This document shows, piece by piece, positions 48,479 to 58,417 of a stretch of DNA of 64,000 nt. Both the position numbers and the translations under genes were made by a program. The stretch is from CAVVSQ01 sp963848825. Lineage in GTDB: Bacteria > Planctomycetota > Planctomycetia > Gemmatales > Gemmataceae. The stretch's first letter is position 1. The number at the start of each line of letters is the position of its first letter. Under the pieces are notes generated by a model that ran no database searches, was not told the DNA's origin, and was given only the letters and a program-made list of their open reading frames with translations. The stretch is taken from contig CAWKFA010000017.1 in the NCBI GenBank assembly GCA_963848825.1, positions 1,024,865-1,088,864 on the forward strand, given 5' to 3'.

Positions 48479-48597
48479 CTTCAAGTTTCTCGAAAAAATC
48501 CAGAATAAAGCGGCGGTAAGGCTGTTTTGCTCGTTACTATCAGGGGAGCCAACGATCTGGCGATTCCGTCGCATTTCTTAAATGAGGAGTTGGACCG

Positions 48598-49266
48598 ATG
48601 AAATGGATGACTTCCCCGTCGACGCGGCGCGATCTTCTACGCGGCAGTTTGGCGCTTGGCGCCGCTGCTTATTTCACGCCTGGAGTGTTCGCGGAGTTAC
48701 TTACGCGCACGCCGGGCCTTACGGAAGGCCCGTTCTATCCGGATCGTCTCCCGCTGGATACCGACAACGATCTGGTAATCGTCAGTAATTCCATCACGCC
48801 GGCCGTGGGCGAAATCACGCATTTGACGGGCCGGGTCCTGGACGTCAACGCCAATCCTCTTCGCGATTTGACCGTGGAAATCTGGCAGGTGGACAATCGT
48901 GGTGTTTATCTCCACTCAGGCGATAGCGGCTCGCGGCAACGCGATAGCAACTTTCAGGGCTACGGTCGGACCATCACGAACGCTCAAGGGGAATATCGCT
49001 TTCGCACCGTCAAGCCAGTGCCGTACCCTGGCCGCACGCCGCATATTCATGTCAAGGTAAAACGCGGCGACCGTGAACTGCTGACAACCCAGATCTTTGT
49101 CAACGGCCATCCACAAAACCGGCAAGACGGGATCTTTCGCAGTGTCCGCAACCCAATCGAGCGGGAATTCATCCTCGCGGATTTCAAACCGCTCAAGTCG
49201 TCGCGCATCGGCGAGCTGACGGCCCAGTTCGATATCGTCGTGGGCGTGACGCCCACGATGCGCTAA
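48598..49266 (+). CDS. Tat-exported intradiol ring-cleavage dioxygenase
   Basis: A 222-residue non-haem Fe(III) dioxygenase like protocatechuate 3,4-dioxygenase. The N-terminus is a twin-arginine signal (STRRDLLRGSLALGAAAYF). TEGPFYPDRLPLDTDNDL is the family start. The four iron ligands can be placed: Y104 in RGVYLHSGDSG, and Y143, H149 and H151 in PVPYPGRTPHIHVKV. It cleaves ortho-diphenols between the hydroxyls. Export by Tat with cofactor suggests extracytoplasmic aromatic degradation. No other ring-cleavage pathway gene is adjacent. Confidence 0.93.
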   Translation: MKWMTSPSTRRDLLRGSLALGAAAYFTPGVFAELLTRTPGLTEGPFYPDRLPLDTDNDLVIVSNSITPAVGEITHLTGRVLDVNANPLRDLTVEIWQVDNRGVYLHSGDSGSRQRDSNFQGYGRTITNAQGEYRFRTVKPVPYPGRTPHIHVKVKRGDRELLTTQIFVNGHPQNRQDGIFRSVRNPIEREFILADFKPLKSSRIGELTAQFDIVVGVTPTMR

Positions 49267-49303
49267 CGGCCAAATTCCCTTCACGAATCTCATTTGGAGC
49301 GGC

Positions 49304-50036
49304 ATGCGTATGTGGAAACTACTTCCTCTCTGGCTGGCCTTCATCCTGGTCGGCACTGAACTGATCGGTCAGCAACCCGGCGCGGCGCCCGGGCAAGATC
49401 CGTCCGCCCAAAAATCAAAAGACTACAGCGATTCTCCCATCGTGAAACAGATGATGGCCTTCAACAAGAAAAACGACGGCAAGCTTACCAAGGAAGAAGT
49501 CACCGACCCTGCGCCTCCACAGGCTCTTCGAGCAGGCGGACACCAACAAGGACGGCGTTGTCACGCGTGAAGAGCTGGCGGTGCTGGCGGCCAAGTTAGA
49601 GGCTGAATACGGTCAGGCCGGCGGCGATGACAAGGGCCCGGGCGGCCCCAAAGGTAAAGGGAAGGGCGGCCCAGGCGGTCCCGGCGGCGGTCCTGGCGGG
49701 CCAAAAGGAAAAGGCGGCGGCTTCGGAGGTGGGCAACGTCCCGGCCAGATTCTGCCGATGTTCGTTCAAGATCAGTTGAACCTGACCGGCGAGCAGAAGA
49801 AGCAACTCGGCGACCTGCAAAAGGACGTCGACGCCAAGCTCGATAAACTTCTGACGGACGAGCAACGCAAGCAGCTTCAGACCATGGGTCAGGGTGGCCC
49901 AGGGGGCGGCTTTGGTCCCGGTGGACCAGGAGGCCCCGGCGGCCCAGGAGGTCCTGGCCCAGGAGGTTTTGGTGGTGGGGGACCGGGCGGGCCTGGCGGC
50001 TTCGGCGGCGCGCCACCGCCCAAGAAGGATAATTGA
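49304..50036 (+). CDS. Exported EF-hand and Gly/Pro-rich protein, frameshifted
   Basis: The N-terminus has a signal peptide (WKLLPLWLAFILVGTELIG), then an EF-hand-like start KKNDGKLTKEEV. An extra T near 49510 shifts the frame; the continuation reads LFEQADTNKDGVVTREELA, a good calcium-binding loop, then LEAEYGQAGGDDKG. After a GGPGG-rich stretch comes a helical part (LNLTGEQKKQLGDLQKDVDA) resembling LTxxQ motifs and a second Gly/Pro-rich tail. The same LTxxQ plus Gly-rich arrangement ends the kinase at 38447. The function is unknown; calcium binding is inferred. Confidence 0.8.
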
Positions 50037-50041
50037 CGGAG

Positions 50042-51196
50042 TCAATCGCTCAAGGCCAACACGGCGAATGCCGTTGCCGCATCCGACATGAATTTGCCGA
50101 CGTGACTCTCGGGGTCGCGTTTCTTGTTCACGGAGAAGGCACGCCATTCGCCCGTGTTCGTTTGCTGAGCTCGCAGCCAATCCAGACCCTTCCTGACCCT
50201 GGGGTCATTCCTGGTCGTGCCGGCCAGCTTCATTACATAAAGGACAAGGCCGGTGGCGTAGCCGTCGGAGTTGGCATGCGCCTGCTCATCGCCGCTAAGG
50301 TTTTGCGGCCCCAGGGAAGAGAGCCTCCAGCCGCCGTCGGTATGTTGCCTCGCGAAGATTTCGTCAATGAGCGCGGTCTCTTGCGGTTTGGTAAGCAGCG
50401 ACTCCAGCCTGGCGTTCGCCGCCAGTAACCAGATGCGATTATAAAGGCTTTGTTTCGCCAGGTTGCCGCGCAGATACTCGCGCAACAGGTCAACCCGCTT
50501 CACCAACTTGCCATCGACCCTGGGCGCCAGGTACCCAGGCGTTGAGCCCACGGCGAGCGCGGCGAGCGTGGCGCCGAAGTACTGGGCTTCCTTGGTTTCC
50601 CAGGGTTCCAGACCAAAATCAAGCCAATCCCACGACCCGGCCTGACTACCTTCCGTTAGCTGAGCCTGCCACAGATGGGCCAGGGCCTTTTTCGTGACGT
50701 CACTGGCTTCCTTGCGGTCGTTGAGTCGGTCGTCGAAGGCAAGCACCAGGGCATTCAGTACCGCCTCCGTGCCCCAGGACTCTTTTTTCTTCCGTGCGCT
50801 GAAGTCATAATAGAGGCGAAAAGCGGCGGTATCGAGTTCGGACCAGTGTTCGACCCGGCGGCTGACTTGCTCCAGTACCTTGTCCTCGAAAGCCGTCGGC
50901 CGCGTTTCGCCGCTCAGCTTGCGGAGGGCCGGCCGGGCGAGCGCGAAGGGGAGCAGGCTATGGCAGGAGAGGCACGAAATCTTGGAGTCGCCCGTGCCGC
51001 GCTCGGCTGACGCAAAGGCAAACCACGTTTTGGCGCGGTCGTCCAAATAATGCCCCGCGGCGGTCGGGCTCCATGCCTTGACCGCAATTTGAGCCGCGGG
51101 CGTCTGACCTGGTTCATCGCCCCTAAGAGACGTGGACGGCGTCATGGCCGCCAGCGCCAAAACAAGCACCAGCGGCGTTCGGCTAGTTGACTTCAT
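50042..51196 (-). CDS. Exported CxxCH protein with prenyltransferase/squalene-cyclase-like toroid
   Basis: A 384-residue exported protein (signal peptide region PLVLVLALAAMTPSTSLRG). A single c-type haem motif CLSCHSLLPFALARPAL lies near residue 70. The remainder is alpha-helical with repeats typical of terpenoid-cyclase/prenyltransferase toroids: QLTEGSQAGSWDWLDFG, RQHTDGGWRLSSLG and LDWLRAQQTNTGEWRAFS. Catalytic DxDD is not visible, so it may be structural or sensory. The start at 51196 gives MKSTSRTPLVLV. It is probably monocistronic. Confidence 0.85.
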   Translation of the reverse strand: MKSTSRTPLVLVLALAAMTPSTSLRGDEPGQTPAAQIAVKAWSPTAAGHYLDDRAKTWFAFASAERGTGDSKISCLSCHSLLPFALARPALRKLSGETRPTAFEDKVLEQVSRRVEHWSELDTAAFRLYYDFSARKKKESWGTEAVLNALVLAFDDRLNDRKEASDVTKKALAHLWQAQLTEGSQAGSWDWLDFGLEPWETKEAQYFGATLAALAVGSTPGYLAPRVDGKLVKRVDLLREYLRGNLAKQSLYNRIWLLAANARLESLLTKPQETALIDEIFARQHTDGGWRLSSLGPQNLSGDEQAHANSDGYATGLVLYVMKLAGTTRNDPRVRKGLDWLRAQQTNTGEWRAFSVNKKRDPESHVGKFMSDAATAFAVLALSD

Positions 51197-51256
51197 ATCC
51201 CCTGTTATATCCGCCAGTTCGCAAAGTAGCAGGCTCACTACCCGCGTCGTTCCCCT

Positions 51257-52210
51257 CTAGTCGACAACGAGCCGTTCCTTGGCATCCAGGCGGGCGGCGT
51301 CGAGGTTTTGTTCGACGCAGCGGAGCAGGGCCACGGGCGATGTCTTGCCGCTGGCTGTGCTGCTGATGCCGAAATAGGCATGCAGGCCCGCGTGCGGTCC
51401 GGGCATCGGTTCCTTGGGATGTTCGATGGCCTGTTGCAGGCGGCGGCAGCAGTGAATGCCTCCCTTGATGGGCGTGTGCACCATCAACAGCATGAAGCCA
51501 CCGAGGCCGTATTGGCCGGCCACATCGCATTTGCGCTTGCCCCTGGCAATCGCGGTCATGGTCCATTCGGGTACGGCGACCTCCGGGGCCCGCTCGTCTT
51601 CCGCGGCGGCCTGCACCTCGCCGATCGCCAGGGTCAGGGGCACCTGGTGCCGCTCGGCTCGCGCCAGCTCCTCGCTGAACCTCTCCAACATGGAGCGCTG
51701 GCTGAACCAGGATACGTCGGCTTGACGCTGCGTCGTGCGCCAGATCATGTTGACGAGCCGATCGACATGCTGCCGGCTCTCCACGAGTTTTTCCTTGGTC
51801 TTACGATAATTGAGACGCACGTCGGCAATCTTGAGTGCCTGTTCCATGGCCGTGCCGAGGAGTTGCGGATTTTCCAGCGCCATCTGGCGGGGCAGGCACA
51901 CGCTCGCCCCCAGTTCGTACGCCTTTTGAAAATGCACGGAGGAGGTGCCGGCCAGAAAAACCACCGGCGTTTCCCGTTGATAGGCTAGCCACGCCAGGCC
52001 CTGGCCCCCCTCGCGTTCATAAAGGTCGTCATTGACCAGCAACAGGTCGCACGGATCGTGCTGCAACAGAAAGCGGGCTCGAGAAAAAGAGTCTGCCTCC
52101 AGGGTGTCCCATTTCTCGAGCGCTGCCGACGTGAAGAGTTGCCGAAGCGTTCCGTCGGCGCCCGGACCGGCGGCAATCAAGACGCGATGTCGTTCATTTT
52201 CAATGAGCAT
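51257..52210 (-). CDS. Receiver-like protein with degenerate GGDEF domain
   Basis: A 317-residue cytoplasmic protein. The N-terminal 120 residues resemble a response-regulator receiver fold (HRVLIAAGPGADGTLRQLF, DLLLVNDDLYERE, VVFLAGTSSVHFQKAYELG). A coiled linker (YRKTKEKLVESRQHVDRL) follows, then a diguanylate-cyclase-like domain whose signature reads YGLGGFMLLM where GGDEF is expected. With the signature lost, enzymatic c-di-GMP synthesis is unlikely; it may bind nucleotide or act as a regulator. It is adjacent to, but not overlapping, the lactate-permease genes. Confidence 0.75.
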   Translation of the reverse strand: MLIENERHRVLIAAGPGADGTLRQLFTSAALEKWDTLEADSFSRARFLLQHDPCDLLLVNDDLYEREGGQGLAWLAYQRETPVVFLAGTSSVHFQKAYELGASVCLPRQMALENPQLLGTAMEQALKIADVRLNYRKTKEKLVESRQHVDRLVNMIWRTTQRQADVSWFSQRSMLERFSEELARAERHQVPLTLAIGEVQAAAEDERAPEVAVPEWTMTAIARGKRKCDVAGQYGLGGFMLLMVHTPIKGGIHCCRRLQQAIEHPKEPMPGPHAGLHAYFGISSTASGKTSPVALLRCVEQNLDAARLDAKERLVVD

Positions 52211-52436
52211 GGTGCATCTCTCCAGGGGCCCAACTGCGTCGGGAACGCGATCCCCAGGGGAGCGCGGGATTCACGGCCAACGGTTGAGGAATAAACCAGG
52301 TGTCACCATAGCTCAGCGGGGGATGACTACGCGATAGATATTCCGCAAATTGGCCCATTTTCCTGGCTTGCCCCGGTGGTTTCCCTGGCACAGGCGCCAA
52401 AGGCGGCAAATCGCGTGTGGGTGACAAGGACGCCAG
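52211..52436. other. Intergenic stretch, no gene seen
   Basis: Lies upstream of the receiver/GGDEF gene and downstream of the first permease gene on the minus strand. No frame is convincing. Confidence 0.35.
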
Positions 52437-54205
52437 CTATGGAATGGCGGAGGTCCACACGTACGCCTGGAACAGGACCAGGCCGCCCATGAGCAGCGCC
52501 AGGACCAGACTATGCCAGAAGACGAAGCGGAGAATGGGCCCCTCCTGCCCATCTTGCTTGGTGGCCACCGCCGCCACGACAATGCTCTGGGCGTCGATCA
52601 TCTTGCCCATGACGCCGCCGGTGCTGTTGGCGGTGGCAAGTAGAATTTTGGCCTGGTGGATGTCCAGCGGCAGGATGCCGTCGCCGACCAGGCGGGTGGC
52701 CGTGATGGTTTGCAAGCTGCCGAATAATGCGTTGGAGGAAGTATCCGAACCGGTCAGGGCGACGCCGAGCCAGCCCAAGCAGGGCCGCGAACATCGGATA
52801 AAAAACGCCGGTACGCGTGAAGGCGAGGCCCAGCGTGGCGTCCATGCCGCTGAAGCGCGTGGTATAGGCGATGGCCAACATGCAAGCAATGGTGAACAGG
52901 GGCCAGCGCATTTTGTAACACGTATCGAAGAAGACGAACAAAAAGCGGCCCGGGCCGATCCTGAGCCAGAATGCGGACAGGATGGCCGCGATGAAGATGC
53001 TGGTGCCGGTCGCGGACAGCCAGTTGCCTTCGTAAATGGCGTCCTCGACCTCGCGTTTGGTCACGACGGGCAGGTCGCGTGCGATCTTCTGGTGAAGTGC
53101 CGGAACCTTGACCATTATCAGCCCGAACTGAGGGGAGACCGCTGCCGTGCCCGCCTTGAACTCGGCTTTCTGCTCCTTGGTGGGTGAGCCGAGGTCGGTC
53201 TTGATGGCAGGCAGGCCCCACAGGAACACGAGCACCGTCAACAGTGCCCACGGGACCCAGGCGCCGAACAACTTGCCGGCGGGTATAACGTGGACCGGCT
53301 GCGCTATCGAGCGGCTGCGGCGGCGTTTCGCCCGCAAAGTGCCAACGAACCTTGGGTTGCCACACGCGCAGAAAAAGAGCCAGGCAGACGAGCGACACGA
53401 GTCCGCCGGCCACGTCGACGAGCCAGGGGCCATGATAATTGGCCACGAGAAACTGCACCAGCGCGAAGCTGCCGCCGCAGACGACGAGGGCAGGCCAAAC
53501 TCCCAGAACGCCGCGCCAGCCCGCCATGACCCACACCAGCCAGGCCGGGATGATAAGCGAAAAGAAAGGAAGCTGGCGGCCGGCCATGGCGCTGAGCTCG
53601 AGTTCGGGCAGGTTGGTGATGCGTGCCAGTGTTTGTATGGGAGTGCCGAGGGCCCCGAACGCCACCGGCGATGTGTTGGCGAGCAGCGCGAGCCCCGCGG
53701 CGAACAGGGGCTTGAAGCCCGCCCCCATCATCAGTGCCGCGGAAATGGCTACCGGCGTGCCGAATCCCGCGGCCCCTTCGATAAAGGCGCCAAAGCTGAA
53801 AGCGATGAGCAGGGCCTGCAACCGCCGATCATCCGAGAGCGACGCGACCGAGTGCTTGATGATTTCAAATTGTCCCGCGGCCACCGTGAGGTTGTACAAA
53901 AAGATGGCGGCCAGCACGATCCAGCCGATGGGCAACAGGCCGAAGGCCGCGCCGTTGGCGGCAGCCGCGAGCATCGTCGGGGCCCACGCGGTCACGCGGT
54001 CGCCGTAGCTGGCGGTCGCGCCCATCTCGGGCACATACACGAAGATGGCGGTGACCAGGGCAGCAACCAGGCCCGCGAGTGCCGCCAGTTGAGCGGAGGC
54101 ACGCCCGGTGGCGAGTAATCCCAGGAGCAGGACGGTGGGCAAGGCGGCCACCAGCGTGGATAGCCAGGGATTTTGGAAGGGATCGTAGATCTGCGTCCAG
54201 GTCAT
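52437..54205 (-). CDS. L-lactate permease (LctP family), frameshifted
   Basis: An integral membrane transporter of about 590 residues for lactate or glycolate uptake. The 5' frame starts MTWTQIYDPFQNPWLSTLVA and shows AFSFGAFIEGAAGFGTPVAI and LLANTSPVAFGALGTPIQ, hallmark LctP motifs. The second frame has FGAWVPWALLTVLVFLWGLP and TTRFSGMDATLGLAFTRTG. The third has GSDTSSNALFGSLQTITAT, LLATANSTGGVMGKMIDAQS and the C-terminal helix. Frame changes fall near 53315 and 52780. It is divergent from a second LctP gene; 12-14 helices are predicted by eye. Confidence 0.9.
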
Positions 54206-54417
54206 GACGGGTTCCTGCATTCAAACGCGTTTACGGTCGAAGCATGGCGTTGTCTGAGTATTTCGGACATTATGACGGCATTTTTTTCGGCCGCCACGTA
54301 AATCGTCCCCATTTGGCGCTTGCATATCCAGGGGGGACGTCTACAATCGCGACATTCGCGCCGCCGTGGGAACGTTTTTTCGTTTGCGATCCGACTCTCC
54401 AGGGGCTGCTTCGTTTT

Positions 54418-56220
54418 ATGATGGATTTCTATCACCAGCATCTCGACCCCTTCAAAGATAAGATTTTTTGGTCACCATTCTGGTCCACGGTCCTGGCGGC
54501 CTTGCCCGTGCTGGTGCTCTTTTGGTTGCTGGTGCCGCGGCGCTGGCTGGCTACCAAGGCTGGTGCCGCCGGCGCCTTCACCGCCATCATCGTGGCGATC
54601 GTTGGCTTCGGCATGCCTGTGGACAAGGCCATCTGGTCGTTCGTCGACGGTGCCGGCTTTGGCTTGATGCCGGTCGGCTGGACCATTTTTTGCGCCATGC
54701 TGCTTTATAACATCACTGTCGAAACGGGCCATTTCACGACGGTGCGCCGCTCGGTGGCAGGTATCTCCGGCGATGCGCGCATTCAGGCCATCTTGATCGG
54801 CTTTTCCTTCGGCGCTTTTCTTGAAGGCGCCGCCGGCGGCGGCACGCCCGTGGCCATTTGCGGCGCCATCATGGTGGGCCTGGGCTTTCATCCCTTCAAG
54901 GCCGCTGTTTTGTGCCTTATCGCCAATACCTCCCCGGTGGCTTATGGCGGACTCGGCACCCCCATCATCGTCTTGAGCGGCGTGGCGGATCTGAGCGGCG
55001 AAACGATCAGCACCATGGCCGGCCATCAGTTGCCGATCCTGTCGTTCATCGTGCCGCTCTGGATGGTCAAATGCATGTGTACCTGGAGAGAAACGCTGGC
55101 GGTCTGGCCCGCGCTCTTCGTGGCCGGAGCGTCGTTCGCCGGCTTTCAGTTCACATTCGCCACCATTCATGAATATTTGCCGGGCGTGGTGCTCTATCCC
55201 ATGACGGACATCGGCGGCGGCATCTTTTCGCTGGTAGTGACCGCGATCTTTCTGAAGTTCTGGAAGCCGGCCAAGGAATGGCGTTTCGAGCCGCTGGCGG
55301 CTGTCGCTCCGGGGGCCGCGCTGGAGGGTGCCCACGCCCCGGTCAACTTTGAGACGCGCCCGCTCACGTTCGGCAATATCACCCTGGCCTGGATGCCCTT
55401 TATCTTGATGTCGATCTTCCTCATGCTGACAGGCCTGGTGCGTCAGCGCGAGGCGCCGGTCGTGGCCGGCCCCGGCCCCATCGAGATCGTGCCCGGACTG
55501 TCCACCAATTATCAAATTCCCGTGCCCACGCTTCACCTGAGCGTCTATCGCGACGAACAACTCTCGGAAAAGGGCAAGGAACACAAGCCGGAAGGCGCAC
55601 TGTTCAATTTCGCCTGGTTGACGGCCCCTGGTACCGGCGTATTTCTGGCCGCCCTGGCCTCAATGGTCATGCTGCGCATGAACGCCACGCAGATCGGCCG
55701 GGTCTTCAAACGCACTGTTATTCAGATGAAGATTCCCATCCCCACCATCGCCTTCATGCTCGGCCTGAGCTATGTGACACGCTATTCCGGCATGGACGCC
55801 ACGCTCGGCTTTGCCTTCGCGAAGACGGGCGTTCTCTATCCCTTTTTCGCGGCCATCCTGGGCTGGCTCGGCGTTTTTCTTACCGGGACCGACGCCGGCA
55901 GCAACGCCCTCTTCGGCAGCCTGCAAAAAATCACCGCCACCGAAATTTACAATGCGGGCGCTCCCTTCGCGAACCTCACTCTCGACCAGGCCCAGGTCCT
56001 CATTTGCACCGCCAACAGCACCGGCGGCGTCATGGGCAAAATGATCGACGCCCAGAGCATCTGCGTCGCCACGGCGGCCACCCATCAGCTAGGCAAGGAA
56101 GCCGATATCTTCAAGGCAGTAGTCTGGCACAGCATCATCCTCGCAACCATCGTCGGCCTGATGACCCTGCTCCAGGCCTACGTCTATCCCTTCACCCTCA
56201 TGGTGCCCCACAGCCGGTAG
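54418..56220 (+). CDS. Second L-lactate permease (LctP family)
   Basis: A 600-residue polytopic transporter paralogous to the divergent neighbour. Signature stretches are GFSFGAFLEGAAGGGTPVAI, LIANTSPVAYGGLGTPIIVL, SYVTRYSGMDATLGFAFAKT, GTDAGSNALFGSLQKITATE and TANSTGGVMGKMIDAQSICV. The GAAGFGTP of other members reads GAAGGGTP here. The start at 54418 (or 54421) gives MMDFYHQHLDPFKDK, matching the family N-terminus; the open frame upstream to 54244 is not natural. The two genes share a short divergent control region. The substrate (lactate, glycolate or other 2-hydroxyacid) is unresolved. Confidence 0.93.
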   Translation: MMDFYHQHLDPFKDKIFWSPFWSTVLAALPVLVLFWLLVPRRWLATKAGAAGAFTAIIVAIVGFGMPVDKAIWSFVDGAGFGLMPVGWTIFCAMLLYNITVETGHFTTVRRSVAGISGDARIQAILIGFSFGAFLEGAAGGGTPVAICGAIMVGLGFHPFKAAVLCLIANTSPVAYGGLGTPIIVLSGVADLSGETISTMAGHQLPILSFIVPLWMVKCMCTWRETLAVWPALFVAGASFAGFQFTFATIHEYLPGVVLYPMTDIGGGIFSLVVTAIFLKFWKPAKEWRFEPLAAVAPGAALEGAHAPVNFETRPLTFGNITLAWMPFILMSIFLMLTGLVRQREAPVVAGPGPIEIVPGLSTNYQIPVPTLHLSVYRDEQLSEKGKEHKPEGALFNFAWLTAPGTGVFLAALASMVMLRMNATQIGRVFKRTVIQMKIPIPTIAFMLGLSYVTRYSGMDATLGFAFAKTGVLYPFFAAILGWLGVFLTGTDAGSNALFGSLQKITATEIYNAGAPFANLTLDQAQVLICTANSTGGVMGKMIDAQSICVATAATHQLGKEADIFKAVVWHSIILATIVGLMTLLQAYVYPFTLMVPHSR

Positions 56221-56949
56221 CCCCGTCGGAGATCAGTCAGTCATTTCACGTTTTCACACGCCTCGGCGCTGCAGTGAAATGAATGAAACGATGCACCGAT
56301 GCTCCTCTCCCCCTGTATGTTGGTTTTAGAATTAAAAGAATTTTGTAAAACCATTTCGGGACTGCCATCCCTGAGAATTGGGGTATATCCATTCCCTTTT
56401 CGGAGGCATTTCTATGGCCACTACACGCAGTCGTAAACAGTCTCGGCCCCGTCCTGAGGTCCTGCAAGCCGCGCGGTGTTATTCACCCTCGTGTCCAGAA
56501 TGTCGGGCCCGAACACTTTTCGTTTCGCATCCCCGCGCCGCTCCGTGGCGCCGTCCTGGATGGGTCACTCATGTCTCAAGCAAGTATACAGGCACAGTTT
56601 TAACCGCAACCCCTTGACAACAAAGCACTTTAACACAATATTTTTTCGTGTCTTACAGACTGGTGAGACACGGAAAGGCCCCGACGGCACCGGTTACCGC
56701 GCCGACGCCCCGCCCAAGATTTCGAACGCGGCTGCTTGGCCATTGACCCGGGTCTTGGCCGACCTTGCCCCGAACTGCACGAGCCTCTGTCGACGGCGTT
56801 TGCTACCATGCGCTCAACTGCGACAGCGGTCGGGACCAGGCTTTTCACAAGGAGGCGCCTTCGCCACGCTTACCCTCTTCGCCATCGGCATCGGAGGCAT
56901 AGCGGGCGCGGAACTTGCACAACGCCGAAAAATATTTGGGGTTTGATTT
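56221..56949. other. Accessory intergenic region, possible degraded ORF
   Basis: An ATG at 56414 has an excellent GGAGG 7 bases upstream and opens 67 codons (MATTRSRKQSRPRPEVLQ), but composition then becomes implausible. A different frame near 56830-56946 encodes a hydrophobic segment with a basic tail (FATLTLFAIGIGGIAGAEL, then AQRRK), like a C-terminal sorting signal. A decayed exported-protein gene could explain both ends. I see no other feature. Confidence 0.3.
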
Positions 56950-57777
56950 ATGACATTATTTTTGTCCGCTCGTTTGGTCGAACCAGCGTCGCCGTCGCTT
57001 ATCAGTGACTTACAAACATGCGCTCTGCTTTCGGATGAAACTACTTTCTTATGCGATATCAGTGACTACGGTGATCTGTTTCAAAAGGCATACGAGCGAA
57101 TCCGTAAACATAACAATGACTTTATCAAACAAACAATTTGCTACGCAGAAGACGTTGGAGCGTACCCATCAGATGCCGCGAATATTCTAGCGTACGTGTT
57201 GGACACGCGTTATTACACGGATTATGCCAACCCGGCAACAGATTTGATGGTGCCCAATCCGAAATGCTCGCGCACCAGCATGAGAGTTAGAAATGACGTC
57301 GCATTATTGCTATCTACCAAGCCTAAAGGGATCTTGACGTACGTTGGCGAGGAACTTGTGTTTCACAACGATATTTTGGGGATTTTTGATAAAAACGAAG
57401 TGCAAGAACTCGGGCGGGTGATGATTCGTGGCAAAGCCGCGCCAGAATGGCATCGTTTGCGAGTCAAAAAAGCGCCGATAATCGATCCTAATTCACTGCA
57501 AAAAGGGTTTTGCGTTCGATGTAGCTCTCAATGCACTTTTTCCACCCTTTTATGGTTAGCAAATAGCGATGACAAGGTAGAATTGCCGTTGTTTAACGAA
57601 ACTGGTCTTGGCCATCTCAATGCTCGCGACGTTTTGATAGTTCCATTAAGCGTTCGTCAGCTACTGATTTTTAATCCACTTTATTCTAAAAAAACGCACC
57701 GGTATAACATAGCTTTGCTTGTAGCCAAATTAACATCCCACCTACCAGTAACACGAGACGCTTTGCCAAAAAGCTGA
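56950..57777 (+). CDS. Unrecognised protein in lower-GC accessory region
   Basis: A 275-residue soluble protein without signal peptide or membrane segment. Base composition is visibly more AT-rich than in the first 56 kb, which suggests recent acquisition. Features are YGDLFQKAYERIRKHNNDFI, a Cys-rich patch GFCVRCSSQCTF and the C-terminal LLVAKLTSHLPVTRDALP. I do not recognise a family. No strong ribosome site is seen. It could be a cargo gene of a mobile region. Confidence 0.6.
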   Translation: MTLFLSARLVEPASPSLISDLQTCALLSDETTFLCDISDYGDLFQKAYERIRKHNNDFIKQTICYAEDVGAYPSDAANILAYVLDTRYYTDYANPATDLMVPNPKCSRTSMRVRNDVALLLSTKPKGILTYVGEELVFHNDILGIFDKNEVQELGRVMIRGKAAPEWHRLRVKKAPIIDPNSLQKGFCVRCSSQCTFSTLLWLANSDDKVELPLFNETGLGHLNARDVLIVPLSVRQLLIFNPLYSKKTHRYNIALLVAKLTSHLPVTRDALPKS

Positions 57778-58079
57778 AATCGTCCTGTGCAAGAAACGGA
57801 AAACATGACCTACAACACGGAGGGCATCGAAACAAGCAGTGCGCTGAATGGGGTCGTCACGCGGTAATTGATCGACTCCTGCAATCCCACAGGCTACGTG
57901 TCCCGGTCCAAATTCTGATGGCATATGTTGCCGAATTAAGGCTGTAGAGAATGTGGGGTGGTAGGGGGCAGTTTGCCGAATTGTTGAGAAATTTGGAGAA
58001 GAGTGTCGTGACGGGTTTGGGCGGTGGGCAGGAATGCATCGCGGCATGATCTGGGGGAGTGTGGTGTGGCGTGGGGCGG
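57778..58079. other. Intergenic stretch, no gene seen
   Basis: About 300 bases between two opposing genes. Frames on both strands are short or of poor composition; no hairpin or repeat stands out. Confidence 0.35.
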
Positions 58080-58403
58080 CTATTTTTGGGGCGAGGTGAT
58101 GGGAGGTTTTTGTTTAGTATGGAATTCATTGAGCAAGCGTTCGAGGAGGGCGACGGCGGAGCAGAAGTCGTAGTCGAGGGTGAGCAGCAGGTCGATGTTG
58201 TTGAGGTTTTTCTGGCAGCTGAAGCAGTGGGCGAGATTGTTGCGTGGATTGACGGTGGCGCGCATTTCGCCGCAGTGGGGACAGAGGAAACGGAAGTAGC
58301 CTTCGCTCATTTTGCAGGGCGGGCCATCGCGACCGAGGGCGGCGATGGTGACGGACATGGGCAGTTCGTTGCGTAGGCGGCGCAGCAGTTCCGGGGAAAT
58401 CAT
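58080..58403 (-). CDS. Orphan CHC2-type zinc-finger (primase-like) protein
   Basis: A 107-residue protein dominated by a primase-type zinc ribbon: RFLCPHCGEMRATVNPRNN, then AHCFSCQKNLNNIDLL. DnaG and related primases use this fold to bind template DNA, but no TOPRIM or primase core follows. Such short CHC2 proteins accompany some planctomycete mobile-element genes. On the same strand just upstream is the 3' end of a broken ORF, so it may be the last gene of a degraded element. A GGGGAAAT-type leader is weak. Confidence 0.75.
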   Translation of the reverse strand: MISPELLRRLRNELPMSVTIAALGRDGPPCKMSEGYFRFLCPHCGEMRATVNPRNNLAHCFSCQKNLNNIDLLLTLDYDFCSAVALLERLLNEFHTKQKPPITSPQK

Positions 58404-58417
58404 GGTGTTCTCCGCGT

